A stretch of 25,235 bases of DNA from Ophiocordyceps camponoti-saundersi (nom. inval.) (Eukaryota; Ascomycota; Sordariomycetes; Hypocreales; Ophiocordycipitaceae), in the NCBI GenBank assembly GCA_003339415.1, contig PDHQ01000275.1:20773-46007 (forward strand), read 5' to 3'. Shown here one piece after another: positions 8,209 to 16,488 of this stretch. The notes under the pieces are model-generated. The model was not told where the DNA came from and ran no database searches. It saw only the letters and a list, made by a program, of their open reading frames with translations. The position numbers and the translations under genes are program-made. Within the stretch, counting starts at the first letter, position 1. Every line of letters begins with the position of its first letter.

Positions 8209-10098
8209 TCACACGTCGTCGTCGGTCTTCCCTAGCTCTACTCGGAGCAACTCCCGCCCCGGACCGGCCAAGGCATCTACCTGCTGCACCACGGCGTAGT
8301 CATAGAAAGCCCGGGTCTGATCGTCGGCCGGATCCCGCACCCAGGCTGCGATGAGAGAGACTTCTCGCTCCCTACCCGGCAACTGCTCGATATCCTGTAG
8401 CATTTCCCGCGCCTCCGTGGCCAGCTCCCACTCAGCCGTCGGGGCCGATCGCAAGACGAGGATGAGCAGCATCTGACACAACGACACCTGGTCGATTTCG
8501 CGAAGCTTATGTCGAAGCCTCCTCTCTTCTCCAATCTCCTCGGGCCGGACCGTCGCCACGCTTTCGACGGCCGTCTCCTCCGCCGTGTGGGCGAGCATCT
8601 TGGCGACGACGAGAACGTTCTTCACCCTCACGGGATGAAAAGGCGCCGCGTACCGATAGGGATCGCACCTCGTGGCCACGAAGCACGCCACGGCCAGCGC
8701 GGGGGCATAACGGCCCTTCTCGGCATAGTCGATGGCCAACTCCGTCAGCACCTGCGGCACAGGCGTGACGGCCCAGAGACCCGCTTTCACGAGGCCCTTG
8801 CAGCTGCGCAGCTGCGCGAGTACCGTCTTGCGACGACTCGACGGGGTGGCGTCGGGGGAAGGGTCTGAGGAGCAGCGCTCGACGGCTCGGACGGCTGCCT
8901 CGCTGGCTGTCCTGGCGAGGGACGCGTTCCGGTCGTCGTTCACGGCTGCGTGGTGATCTTGTTGGAGGGCTGGATCTGGGTTGACGAGGCTGTTTTCTTG
9001 GGGGATTCCTTCGACGGACGAGGCGTGGACTTGATAGACGGTGAGGTCGTCTGTGCAGCGACGACAGCGACATTCGAAGAAGTAGGATGAGAGGGCTTCT
9101 CTTCTCTTCGTCAGGGGATAGGTGTAGTCTGTATTTATATATATATATATATATATTGTTATTCTTCATCGCCTGCTTCGCATATCCTCCTTAAACAGAT
9201 AGAGACGGAGAGAGAGAAAGAAGCAGTAGACTAACCAGTGTACGAAATCTCAATCTCATCGCCGGACTTGATGGGCCGCTCGGCCGTCAAGATGGCGCTT
9301 CGACCGACGAAGTGAACCAAGGCGTTGGGAATGCACGAGTGGTTCGCCATCGCGAGCTTCGGCTCGAGGAAGATGCCGGCTTGGCCCAGGTCAGCATCGT
9401 ATCTGTGAAAGGCGTTGTTCTGTATCTACTCGACCTTCAACGTAAGTATCGAGTCACGCGGATGTAGACAGAGATGTGATATTCATGTATATATTTAAAA
9501 AAGCTTTGCGGCGAACCTTGCATAACAGGTCCATAGCCCTCAACAGGCCAGAGCCAACGACATCAGCCCCTCCGTCGCCAGCGTCGACGCCGGCAAAAGC
9601 ACAGCCAGCCCTGGCCATGACGAACAGGTCGGCCAAGCCACGATCCCCGGACGCTGGACGATGAGCTCGAAGCGAGCCCAAGCCAAGCTCCACCTCGGGA
9701 CAAACGAGGGCCTGAACGAGAGCGCGGACGGGCGTAGGCAGCCGCCGCGACGCAGGGGTATCACCATCACCGTCACCACCGCCATGGTTTTTGCTGTCAT
9801 CGTCGACAACACGGCACAGGGCCTTGCACTCACGGCCGTGGACGGCAGCCCAGGCGGCTTTCTGACACGCCGCGTCGCAGTAGAAAGCGGCGCGACAGCG
9901 AGAGCAACCACGCGGTTTCCCCGGACGAAGGCAGTGACTGCACAAACGCTCCAGCAGAGGCGTATCCGGCAGAGCCAGCAGCGGCCGATGGAAGACCTGA
10001 ATCGTCTGTCCCGGGCGAAAGGCTTGGTCGGCGAACAGACCGCGGCCTCGGTCGCTGCCAGCGCTGCCGACATGAAGTGTGAGTTCAGAAGATTCCAT
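8209..10098 (-). CDS. SET and MYND domain protein, SMYD-like (three exons)
   Basis: Proposed exons on the minus strand are 10098-9517, 9425-9236 and 9128-8209, giving 563 residues. A split SET domain surrounds a MYND zinc finger. GRGLFA (18-23) is the N-terminal SET motif. The MYND ligands are C53, C56, C65, C68, C74, C78, H87 and C91. NHSCIPN (222-228) and GDEIEISY form the catalytic and cofactor core, and CRCRRC (277-282) is the post-SET zinc site. The C-terminal 280 residues are likely helical, as in SMYD proteins. Members methylate lysines of histones or other proteins; the target here is unknown. Intron 1 has a weak donor (GTTCGC), but it joins LLCK to IQNNAF, giving the expected family sequence. 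Intron 2 has an acceptor just after a (TA)n run. The 3' end is convergent with the Mis18-like gene, 143 bp away. Confidence 0.88.
9136..9156. repeat. (TA)n microsatellite at the 3' end of a SMYD intron
   Basis: About ten TA dinucleotides end only a few bases before the AAATACAG acceptor of the second SMYD-like intron. Length change here could alter splicing, since the tract occupies the branch-point-to-acceptor zone. Confidence 0.8.
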
Positions 10099-10280
10099 GT
10101 CAATGTGAGGGACTTATGATGCTGGAAGGGGGTGACGTGACGATGACCGACCGACCATGAGGCGAGGCAGAGCATTGGAAAAGGTTGGCGATTGTCGGCA
10201 CGTGACCGTAACGGCTTGGCGAGTTTGCGTCATTGAACAGTGTATTTTTTTTTCTTGTCATCTCAGAATCTTTCAACCGC

Positions 10281-10293
10281 TAGGGTTAGGGTT
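10281..10293. promoter_or_regulatory. Telobox-like TAGGGTTAGGGTT
   Basis: Two telomere-type repeats (TTAGGG units) stand alone 183 bp upstream of the SMYD-like ATG, in the 250-bp gap after the SIL1-like gene. Short interstitial teloboxes act as promoter elements for Myb-type telobox-binding proteins in several eukaryotes. Two units are too short to suggest a fused telomere. A CACGTGAC site lies nearby at 10199. Confidence 0.45.
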
Positions 10294-10349
10294 CTGACCT
10301 CTTTCTGTCGAATGTCAACTCCTGGAAAAGGCAAAGACGAGTTTGATTT

Positions 10350-11522
10350 TTACAGCTCATGACGCTCATCATCATGGCTTCCTTGGACGCCGCGGGCCGC
10401 CGCCAGCTTCTGGTGCAAGACGGTGCTCCAGTGTCCCCGCGCGGCCTTGTTGGCCCTCATGATCCTGTCGACATGGTAGTCCCAGCATCCCTCGGAGGCG
10501 GACAAGTCGTCCTCGGACCGACACTGGTGATCGCTCAGCCGAGGTACCCTGGGCCATTCACCTAGCTTGGCGCCCATGTCCTGATCGAGGAAGTTGTCGA
10601 GGACGAGCTCGCCGGTTCTACGTTGTGCACCGGCCCATTCCTTGCCGTCGAGGGCCATGATCTCGAGCAAGCGGCCCATGATGCCTTGCTGGAGGAATTC
10701 GTGTCGGATCTCGTCGTTCTTGATGAGGCCGTTGAGGACGGACACCTTGGCCTTGGCGAGTGAGGCCAACTCTCTGACCAAGCCGACGGTCTTTTTCGGT
10801 GTCGGGCTGAGGCTTGCGACTAGGGCCTGACCGAGCGGGGTGTTGGTGGAGGAGCACTCGGTCGCCTTCAGTGTCGGCCAGGCTTCGGCCACCTTGTCCT
10901 GGGCGGCTCCGTTGTTGGACAGAGCGCCGGCGAGGATGGAGGCAGCGCGATGACTGTTCAAGAGGGATGTTGTGGGAGAGACTATGAGGCAAAAGAGCGT
11001 CTTGAGGGCGTCTGGATCCTCGGCGAGTTTGATACCGTAGTAGATGTCATGAGCTAGCTCCTCGAGCAGATCGAGAGATTGGTCCGAGGGAAGGAAACCG
11101 TCTCTGAGGACGGCCAATTGGGCGAGGAACGGTTCTGATTTGGGCTGCTGTTCCTTGACCTTGCCGACAGGATCATGGACGGGAGCGCGATCGATGACGG
11201 GCGACGCGACATCATGATGATGCTCCTCAACCGGCGAGTTACCGTCTTTGACGACGATGGCGACAGAAGACGGGTCCTCGGAGCCTGGGACATTGATCTT
11301 GGCCTCCTTCTTGTGAGTCTCCAAGTTGATGCGAACGTGCAGGCCCGGAGGTAGAGACTGATCCTCGTGTACGACCTGGAAGTCGTGCGTGGCGACGAAG
11401 AGTCGAGGGTAGCAATCGTCGGGGTTGGAGGTGTGGCAGATGACGTCGGAAGCGGGAGCAGCCGAAGCGACGGTAGCGGCAAGTAAGCCGAAGACGATGG
11501 ATTGAGAGACGATCATTTTCAT
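10350..11522 (-). CDS. sil1: ER nucleotide exchange factor, Sil1/Sls1 family
   Basis: A 390-residue intronless frame. An N-terminal signal peptide (residues 1 to about 21, core IVFGLLAATVASA) precedes a segment with two Cys (C29 and one shortly after). The middle and C-terminal parts are helical, with blocks such as LDLLEELAHDIYYGIKLAED, RAASILAGALSNN and EIRHEFLQQGIM that match Sil1/Sls1 armadillo-like repeats. The protein ends DDERHEL, a variant of the HDEL/KDEL ER-retrieval signal. Sil1 releases ADP from the ER-lumen Hsp70 (Kar2/BiP) and so supports translocation and folding. The ATG at 11522 was chosen because it starts the signal peptide. The frame is open upstream to 11723 but would add poly-Pro read from the G/C tract, placing the signal peptide internally. 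A second ATG six bases later would also work. Confidence 0.87.
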   Translation of the reverse strand: MKMIVSQSIVFGLLAATVASAAPASDVICHTSNPDDCYPRLFVATHDFQVVHEDQSLPPGLHVRINLETHKKEAKINVPGSEDPSSVAIVVKDGNSPVEEHHHDVASPVIDRAPVHDPVGKVKEQQPKSEPFLAQLAVLRDGFLPSDQSLDLLEELAHDIYYGIKLAEDPDALKTLFCLIVSPTTSLLNSHRAASILAGALSNNGAAQDKVAEAWPTLKATECSSTNTPLGQALVASLSPTPKKTVGLVRELASLAKAKVSVLNGLIKNDEIRHEFLQQGIMGRLLEIMALDGKEWAGAQRRTGELVLDNFLDQDMGAKLGEWPRVPRLSDHQCRSEDDLSASEGCWDYHVDRIMRANKAARGHWSTVLHQKLAAARGVQGSHDDERHEL

Positions 11523-11577
11523 CTTGTAAGGGAATCTTGTCCAGTCGACGAAGACGGGAGAATCAATTGAGACAGGA

Positions 11578-11578
<1 letters not shown>

Positions 11579-11609
<31 letters not shown>

Positions 11610-11636
11610 GGTGGGGGGGGGGGGGGGGGGGGGGGG

Positions 11637-11681
<45 letters not shown>
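11579..11681. repeat. Giant interrupted poly-G tract (29 + 26 + 42 G)
   Basis: Three G runs of 29, 26 and 42 bases are separated by CCGGT and a single A. The tract lies 57 to 160 bp upstream of the SIL1-like ATG, with C on the sense strand, so it is probably in that gene's 5' UTR or core promoter. Such runs could form stacked G-quadruplexes. They are also a classic problem for polymerases and base callers. Confidence 0.9.
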
Positions 11682-11682
<1 letters not shown>

Positions 11683-12278
11683 AGGGAGACCAATGAAGAC
11701 TTCCGAGACAAGGCGAAGGACATGGAAAACGTGTTGTTACTTGTGATTGGTGGAGGGTGGCATCTCTGAGGCTGTGCTTAGTGTGGCTAAGTAAGAATAG
11801 TCCCCTTTTCAGTGGGCAGGTAGGTACCTAGGCAGGTAGCTGTGTGGCTTGACCAACTCCGGGGGGAATAAGGCTGAGTCATCACCGGCCCCGCACCCGG
11901 CCGGCGCCCTTTGCTAGCTTCCGGCTGAACAATGAAAGAAAGGAGAGGAAAGGAAAGGAAAGAGACGGAAGAGAGAGAGAGAGAAGAAACAGCACGCGGG
12001 TTTCAGACGGACGCGGACGCCTTCGTGTCTCACAGTCCAGGTCTGGAGAAACACAGGCAGGCGAGAAGGAAGAGTCGAGGAAGAAGGAGAAGAAAGTAGG
12101 AGGCCGGATGCGCAAACCGTCATTCCATCACGGCCGCGTTCCAGTCCGTGGCCGCATCGGGGGCGGGAACGAGGCTGAGTCGGATTTCGAAGAGGGAAAA
12201 CGGCGGATTCGCATTCCTCGCGATGGAAGCGGTTGAGATGTATGTAGTGTGAGGAGGCTGGGCGGAGAGGAGAGGGTT

Positions 12279-12289
12279 TATATATATAA
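12279..12289 (+). promoter_or_regulatory. TATA-like box upstream of the small secreted-peptide gene
   Basis: TATATATATAA lies 310 bp upstream of the ATG at 12599. If used, it would give a leader of roughly 280 nt rich in CA and CTCAA repeats, long but not unusual for a fungal gene. Confidence 0.4.
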
Positions 12290-12497
12290 CGACTGGATGG
12301 TTCCTTGTTAACAATGGTGCATTATCGGCATCGACATCTGACATTTGCACACACACAACATCTTGACAACGACAATAGCAGCAGAACAACAATACGACAG
12401 TCGATCTTGCACCAAGCCTGATAATTCTTCACTCTTCAAGGGGCATCTTCTCGAGAACATACATACACACACATATACCTACTACAGCCGACACACA

Positions 12498-12532
12498 CTC
12501 AACTCAACTCAACTCGGCTCGACTCGACTCAC
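12498..12532 (+). repeat. CTCAA/CTCGA pentanucleotide repeat in a leader
   Basis: Seven 5-bp units in a row: three CTCAA, one CTCGG, two CTCGA, one CTCAC. They lie 67-100 bp upstream of the small peptide ATG and are probably transcribed as 5' UTR. Confidence 0.8.
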
Positions 12533-12598
12533 AACTCAACACACTTGATTCACTCACACATCATCCCCCTTCAACGGAGAAAAAGGGGGAGAGGCGAC

Positions 12599-12739
12599 AT
12601 GCGCTTCACCCTCCTCGCCCTCCTCGCCATGGCCACCGGCCTGCAGGCAGCGCCGGCGAGCCACAACCACGCCTCGCACCACTCCTTGCACAAGGCGTCG
12701 GCTGCCAACCACGGCGTACCGCCTCCCCCTCGGGTGTAG
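12599..12739 (+). CDS. Candidate 46-residue secreted His-rich peptide
   Basis: A 46-residue frame starts at an ATG followed by a convincing signal peptide, MRFTLLALLAMATGLQA, with predicted cleavage before APAS. The mature part would be about 29 residues, with six or seven His (SHNHASHH, SLHK, NHG) and a PPPPR end. There is no Cys and no dibasic site. Codons are strongly G/C-ending (CTC, GCC, CAC), like the real genes nearby. The upstream context also looks like a fungal promoter and leader, with a TATA-like box, CA repeats and a CT-rich leader. It might be a metal-binding or effector-like peptide, but this is inference. It could also be the first exon of a longer gene, although I found no good donor before the stop. 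Confidence 0.45.
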   Translation: MRFTLLALLAMATGLQAAPASHNHASHHSLHKASAANHGVPPPPRV

Positions 12740-12832
12740 GGCCCGGAGGCGATGGCGTGATGGTCGTTGCGGGGGGTAATGGCAAGGAGGGAGGAGAGGG
12801 GAAAGGGTTTGAGGCTTTTTTTTTTTAATCCT

Positions 12833-12859
12833 TTATTCATTCATTCATTCATTCATTCA
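12833..12859. repeat. (TTCA)n tetranucleotide repeat
   Basis: About six tandem ATTC units at the left edge of the pyrimidine-rich island. Confidence 0.85.
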
Positions 12860-14480
12860 CTCTCTTCTCTAATCTTCTTTATTATTTCTCTTTCTCGAGA
12901 CTGGTTCTCTTCTTCTTCTTCTTCTTTCGCCATTCCTTGGCCAACTCTCTCTTTTTCAACACTTTTGCTCCTGAGCTGGATACTCGACCATTACTTTTCG
13001 GCCTTTTAACTTGGCCTCGACTTTCATTCAAGACGATTTTCAGCATCCCATCAGAGGCAGGGACTCGACCTTCTTAATTTTCGACTCGTCTGATCTACAC
13101 TCTTTTCTTCCGAGGCTGGAAACTCGACCATTTCTCTTCCAATTACAGACTCCACATTCACTTCACCACTTCTTCAATCCTTACTTTCCAAAGTCGACAT
13201 CTTTTCGACATTATTTGCAGGGCAAAAAAAAACTCCTTTCCTTCACTTACATCAAGACCATCGTCGAGCCGGGAAACTCCCATCACCGACAGACACTCTT
13301 TCCAGGGCTGATCCGCAACGGATGACCGCCACCTTCTTTCCGCTCGGCTCATTCCTTGCCAGGGCTTTGATCCACTTCTTCTCCACTCATTTACCTTGTT
13401 CGTTTCAACCTTCTTTTATTCTTCTTCGTCTTCTTCTTCTTCTTCTCCACTATCTTTAAACTCTTTTTTCCCCCTTTCTTTGGAGAAAAGAGGAGAATCC
13501 TTCATTCCTTCTTTATACATACTCTCCTTCTTCTTCTTCTTCTTCTTTCACTCTCTAGTCTTCTCTTCTTCTTCCCTCCTTCTTCTTCTTATTCTATTCT
13601 ACCTTTTCTTCTTTACCCATCTTCTACCTCTTTCTTTCTCTTCTTTCTTTCTTCCTTCCTGACCTTCATTTCAAGACAACCTTTTGAATACCTTCTTGAC
13701 TCTCATTAGTCCCTCTTCACTGTCCGATCTGGCATCATCTCTTCTCCACTCTCCTTCACCCCCTTCTTTGACAACTTCTTTCAACTCTCCTTCTTTTAAA
13801 CCCTTTTCAAAAACCTTGAATTCACTCTTCGATCTGGCATCTTTTTCATCTACACTCCTTCATCCTCTTTCGCTTCTTCACTTTCATTCACACCATCTTA
13901 CTCTTCTCTTCACTTCTTTACCTTCCTTCGCTTATTCCAGCCATCTTCCTATTTTTCGATCCGGTATCGTCAATTCTTACTTTCTTCACTCTCCTTTTAC
14001 AACTTTTTACCTTCTCTACTCTCTTTGATAACCTCTTCCTACATTCTTGACTCTCCTTGACAACTTTTTCTCACCTTCTCTACCTTCCTCCATCACTTTT
14101 AACCTTCTTTACTCTCCCTCATGATTGCTTTCAACATATTACTTCCAGCTTCGTCTTTCCACCCTCTTTCAAAGTCAACTCTTCTTCTTACACTCCTTTA
14201 TCCTAATATTTTTGCCCTGTCCATTTTAACCTTCTTCTTCTTCTTCTTCTCTTCTTACTCTCGTTAACCAAACCCCTCTGATTGATCACGAGACGGTTTC
14301 TTCTTTATTTCTTCTTCTTCTTCTTCTCCTTCTTCTTCTCTTCAAAAAGCCTCGAACCCTTACCATCCCCCTTTTTACCCTCCCCTCAGGAGGGCGAGAG
14401 AATCCTTCATTCCTTGGCATCACCGCACGACAATGCTCTGTTTCAACCAAAAGACACAACGGGCAAAAAGCGATACTCTT
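12840..14480 (+). repeat. 1.6-kb pyrimidine-rich island of degenerate repeats
   Basis: On the plus strand this stretch is overwhelmingly C and T, with many TTC/TCT runs. Purines appear mostly inside recurring short motifs. ACTCGACC preceded by CTGG or CAGG occurs near 12976, 13058 and 13116, with a decayed fourth copy near 13266. CGATCTGGCATC occurs at 13725 and 13830, and CGATCCGGTATC at 13957. GAGAATCCTTCATTCCTT occurs near 13492 and 14398. This suggests an old, mutated minisatellite rather than random DNA. It might also be transcribed as a long leader or non-coding RNA, but nothing shows that directly. Confidence 0.65.
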
Positions 14481-14824
14481 GATTTGAACCGGACCTTCCT
14501 ATCTAGTTACCTACTAGTTATATACCATTACTTATCACGCAATAATAAAAAGCAAGAAACTTATTGCCTTTCTTAAATAATCCTCTTCATCTTCATGCTC
14601 AGTCTCACTCACACAACCGTTGTAGTGCCTAGACAGTAGTACATACAGTGGTAGCGGAAGCTGAGTCAGTAGGTAGCCTCTGACAGCAGCTAGCTTCCCC
14701 TGACACGTGGGCTTGCACAAGTTTCACAAAGACGTCTTGTGCAAGTAGCAAACAGCCGCACGCGGTAAAACTGGAAAAGAGGGGACTAAGCGCTGCCGCC
14801 CGCCAATCACGGACCGCTATTCTT

Positions 14825-14853
14825 CCCCCCTCCCCCCCCCCCCCCCCCCCCCC
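14825..14853. repeat. Poly-C tract (C6-T-C22)
   Basis: Six C, one T and twenty-two C, about 360 bp upstream of the glutaredoxin ATG. C is on the sense strand, as in the tracts upstream of the SIL1-like and bHLH genes. Confidence 0.9.
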
Positions 14854-14925
14854 TGCCAAGGACTCAAATAATGCTGTACGGAGCACTTCGCTCCTACCCT
14901 TATTGACTCCGCACTATTAAGCCTA

Positions 14926-14951
14926 TTAGCCTATCAGCTTAGCCTATCAGC
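14926..14951. repeat. Perfect 13-bp tandem duplication TTAGCCTATCAGC
   Basis: Two adjacent identical 13-bp units, flanked by partial copies (AAGCCTATTA before, CCAGCCTGG after), about 260 bp upstream of the glutaredoxin gene. It may be a small minisatellite or repeated factor site. Confidence 0.8.
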
Positions 14952-15085
14952 CCAGCCTGGTACATATACATAAGCCTGTTAGGTCAAAGCTCTACTCCGT
15001 GCTACGGACATGATTATGTAGTATCTACCACCTACGGCCTGTTCTGCTAGCCTACCCCTTCCCTATCCTCCTCCTCCTTCTTTAC

Positions 15086-15131
15086 CACCACCACCACCAC
15101 CATCATCATCATCATCCTCACCATCATCATC
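15086..15131. repeat. CAC/CAT triplet repeat
   Basis: About six CAC triplets followed by five CAT triplets, then further CATCATCATC, in the presumed leader of the glutaredoxin gene (ATG at 15210). Confidence 0.8.
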
Positions 15132-15209
15132 AACTCTCCCCGCCCCGTCTCCTCCCTTCCTCTTCCCCCTACCTCCCAAACGAAGAAAAAAAAACCAAAG
15201 CCCACAACG

Positions 15210-16121
15210 ATGCCGTCACCACGTCGCCTGCGGCTACTAGTGCTAACCACCATCGTCGGCGTCGTCCTCATCCTCTTCTACGCCTCAAGCTTAGGCTCCG
15301 ACAACGTCAACGAGAGCGGAGACTCGCGCACCATCAAAGACTTCTACCGCAAGACAATGGATGGGATGAAAAAGGGCTCGCCTCCAGGTCAGACCGTCCC
15401 CGATGGGAAGAAGAAGGACGGCAGCGACGGCACCGGTGGCACCACCAAGGACAGGCTGAGAGCGGCCGAGGAAAAGGCAAAGGCAAAGGCCAATACGAAA
15501 GCCCTCCGTCCAGATCCCCCGAGTCAACTCGTAGGCGTGGGGAACTCGGCAAACGGTCAGGCCGAGAAGCCGCTTCGTCCTGTCGACGCCGAACCGAAGA
15601 AGGATTTCGACGCCAAGAGGGAGCTGGACAACCTTGTCAAGGATAAGACCGGTAATTCCTCTCTCTCTCTTTCCGTCTCTCTCTCTCTCTCCATCCAGTC
15701 TCTTCTCTTTTGGTACGAGAAGGAAGGGAAAGCAAGCAAAACGGAAGAAAATAGAGGCTGACTTCCTTTTCTTCGGTATCTAGTCGTCATCTTCTCCAAG
15801 ACAACCTGCCCCTTCTCCAAACACGCCAAGGGCATCCTACTAGAAAAGTACCGCATCGAACCCGAGCCTCTGGTCGTCGAACTCGACACCCACCCCTACG
15901 GAAAAGCCCTACAAGACGAGCTATACCGCAGGACGCAACAGCGCACCGTCCCCAACATCATCATCAACGACGGCAGCGGCGTCATCGCCAGCCTCGGCGG
16001 AAGCGACGACATGGTCGACCTCGACAACGCCGGCGCGCTGGCCCGCAAGTTTGGCGACGTCAGCAAGGGGCGCGCCCACGTCAAGTTGCGTCGACTTTCC
16101 GTCAGTCGGCGCCGACTCTAG
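15210..16121 (+). CDS. Membrane-anchored monothiol glutaredoxin, Grx6/Grx7-like (two exons)
   Basis: Proposed exons are 15210-15651 and 15784-16121, giving 259 residues. The 132-nt intron begins GTAATT, ends TCTAG and is CT-rich. Residues 1-8 are basic and are followed by one hydrophobic segment (about 9-27, LLVLTTIVGVVLILFYA), so this is probably a type II membrane protein or signal anchor. Residues 30-145 form a Lys/Ala/Asp-rich, probably disordered stalk. The glutaredoxin domain starts VVIFSKTTCPFS, with active-site C156 in CPFS. The second position is Ser, so it is monothiol. TVPNIII is the cis-Pro motif and GGSDDM the glutathione-binding turn. Yeast Grx6/Grx7 are ER/Golgi membrane glutaredoxins with the catalytic domain in the lumen; the same place is inferred here. 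The gene converges on the Zn2Cys6 gene, with a 367-bp gap. Confidence 0.88.
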
Positions 16122-16488
16122 CACGATTGTACACCCTTCCCCCCCCCCCCCCTCTTTCTTTCCTTTTGCCCCTTTTTCCTTTCTTCTTTCTCTTTCTGTT
16201 TTTTCTTTGGCCTCTTAAACGTGCTGAGCGCGCTTCACGCTTTCCCCTTCTCTCTCGTCTTTCTCGGAGTTTTTTGGGAGGGATATGGTGAATTGGTGAT
16301 GTTCAATTCGGGAGGCGTTGCGGGGCGCGCTTCGTTTTCTCATGGTAGGTAGTGAGAGGGAAGAGTCAGATATGAAGAGAGAGGGCGAGAAAGACATATA
16401 AATACACACACAAAGGGGGAGAGAGAGAGAGAGAGAGAGAGAAGTCATTGTAAACCGTCTTCACGAGCTTCCTCGACATAAACATCCA
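16122..16488. other. Convergent 3'-3' intergenic region
   Basis: It holds the 3' UTRs of the glutaredoxin (plus) and Zn2Cys6 (minus) genes. Visible are a C14 run at 16139-16152, a T/C-rich stretch to about 16210 and a (GA)n run at 16419-16442. No gene is seen. Confidence 0.6.
16419..16442. repeat. (GA)n microsatellite
   Basis: About twelve GA dinucleotides, just downstream of the Zn2Cys6 gene's stop codon. Confidence 0.85.

Larger units (their letters stand above)
11523..12598. other. Intergenic region between divergent SIL1-like gene and small secreted-peptide gene
   Basis: It holds the promoters of the SIL1-like gene (leftwards) and the 46-residue peptide gene (rightwards). Visible elements are the giant G tracts at 11579-11681, a TAGGTACCTAGG-type motif near 11820, a GA-rich stretch near 11935-11990, a TATATATATAA box at 12279, and a CA- and CTCAA-rich leader at 12345-12540. 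No other gene is recognised. Confidence 0.55.
12740..15209. other. 2.5-kb gene-free region, largely pyrimidine-rich
   Basis: This gap between the small peptide gene and the glutaredoxin gene has no supportable gene. The left two thirds (12840-14480) form a pyrimidine-rich island, described separately. The right third contains a 13-bp tandem duplication, a C22 run, and a CAC/CAT triplet tract just before the glutaredoxin start. Long plus-strand frames here (for example 13396-13662 and 13684-14028) read as Ser/Phe/Leu strings from CT repeats and are not genes. Confidence 0.6.

Noticed and set aside
10281..10293. Interstitial telomere or chromosome fusion point
   Set aside because: Only two telomeric units; far too short, and flanked by ordinary genes.
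11523..11723. 67-codon N-terminal poly-Pro extension of the SIL1-like frame
   Set aside because: It is read from the G/C tract and would bury the signal peptide inside the protein; the ATG at 11522 directly starts the signal peptide.
13396..14028. Ser/Phe/Leu-rich plus-strand frames in the pyrimidine island
   Set aside because: Translation of TTC/TCT repeats in any frame avoids stops; no domain and no promoter-like context.
10350..16121. SIL1-like and glutaredoxin genes as a secretory-pathway cluster
   Set aside because: They are about 3.7 kb apart with opposite orientation and separate promoters; both are common housekeeping genes, so proximity alone is not evidence.
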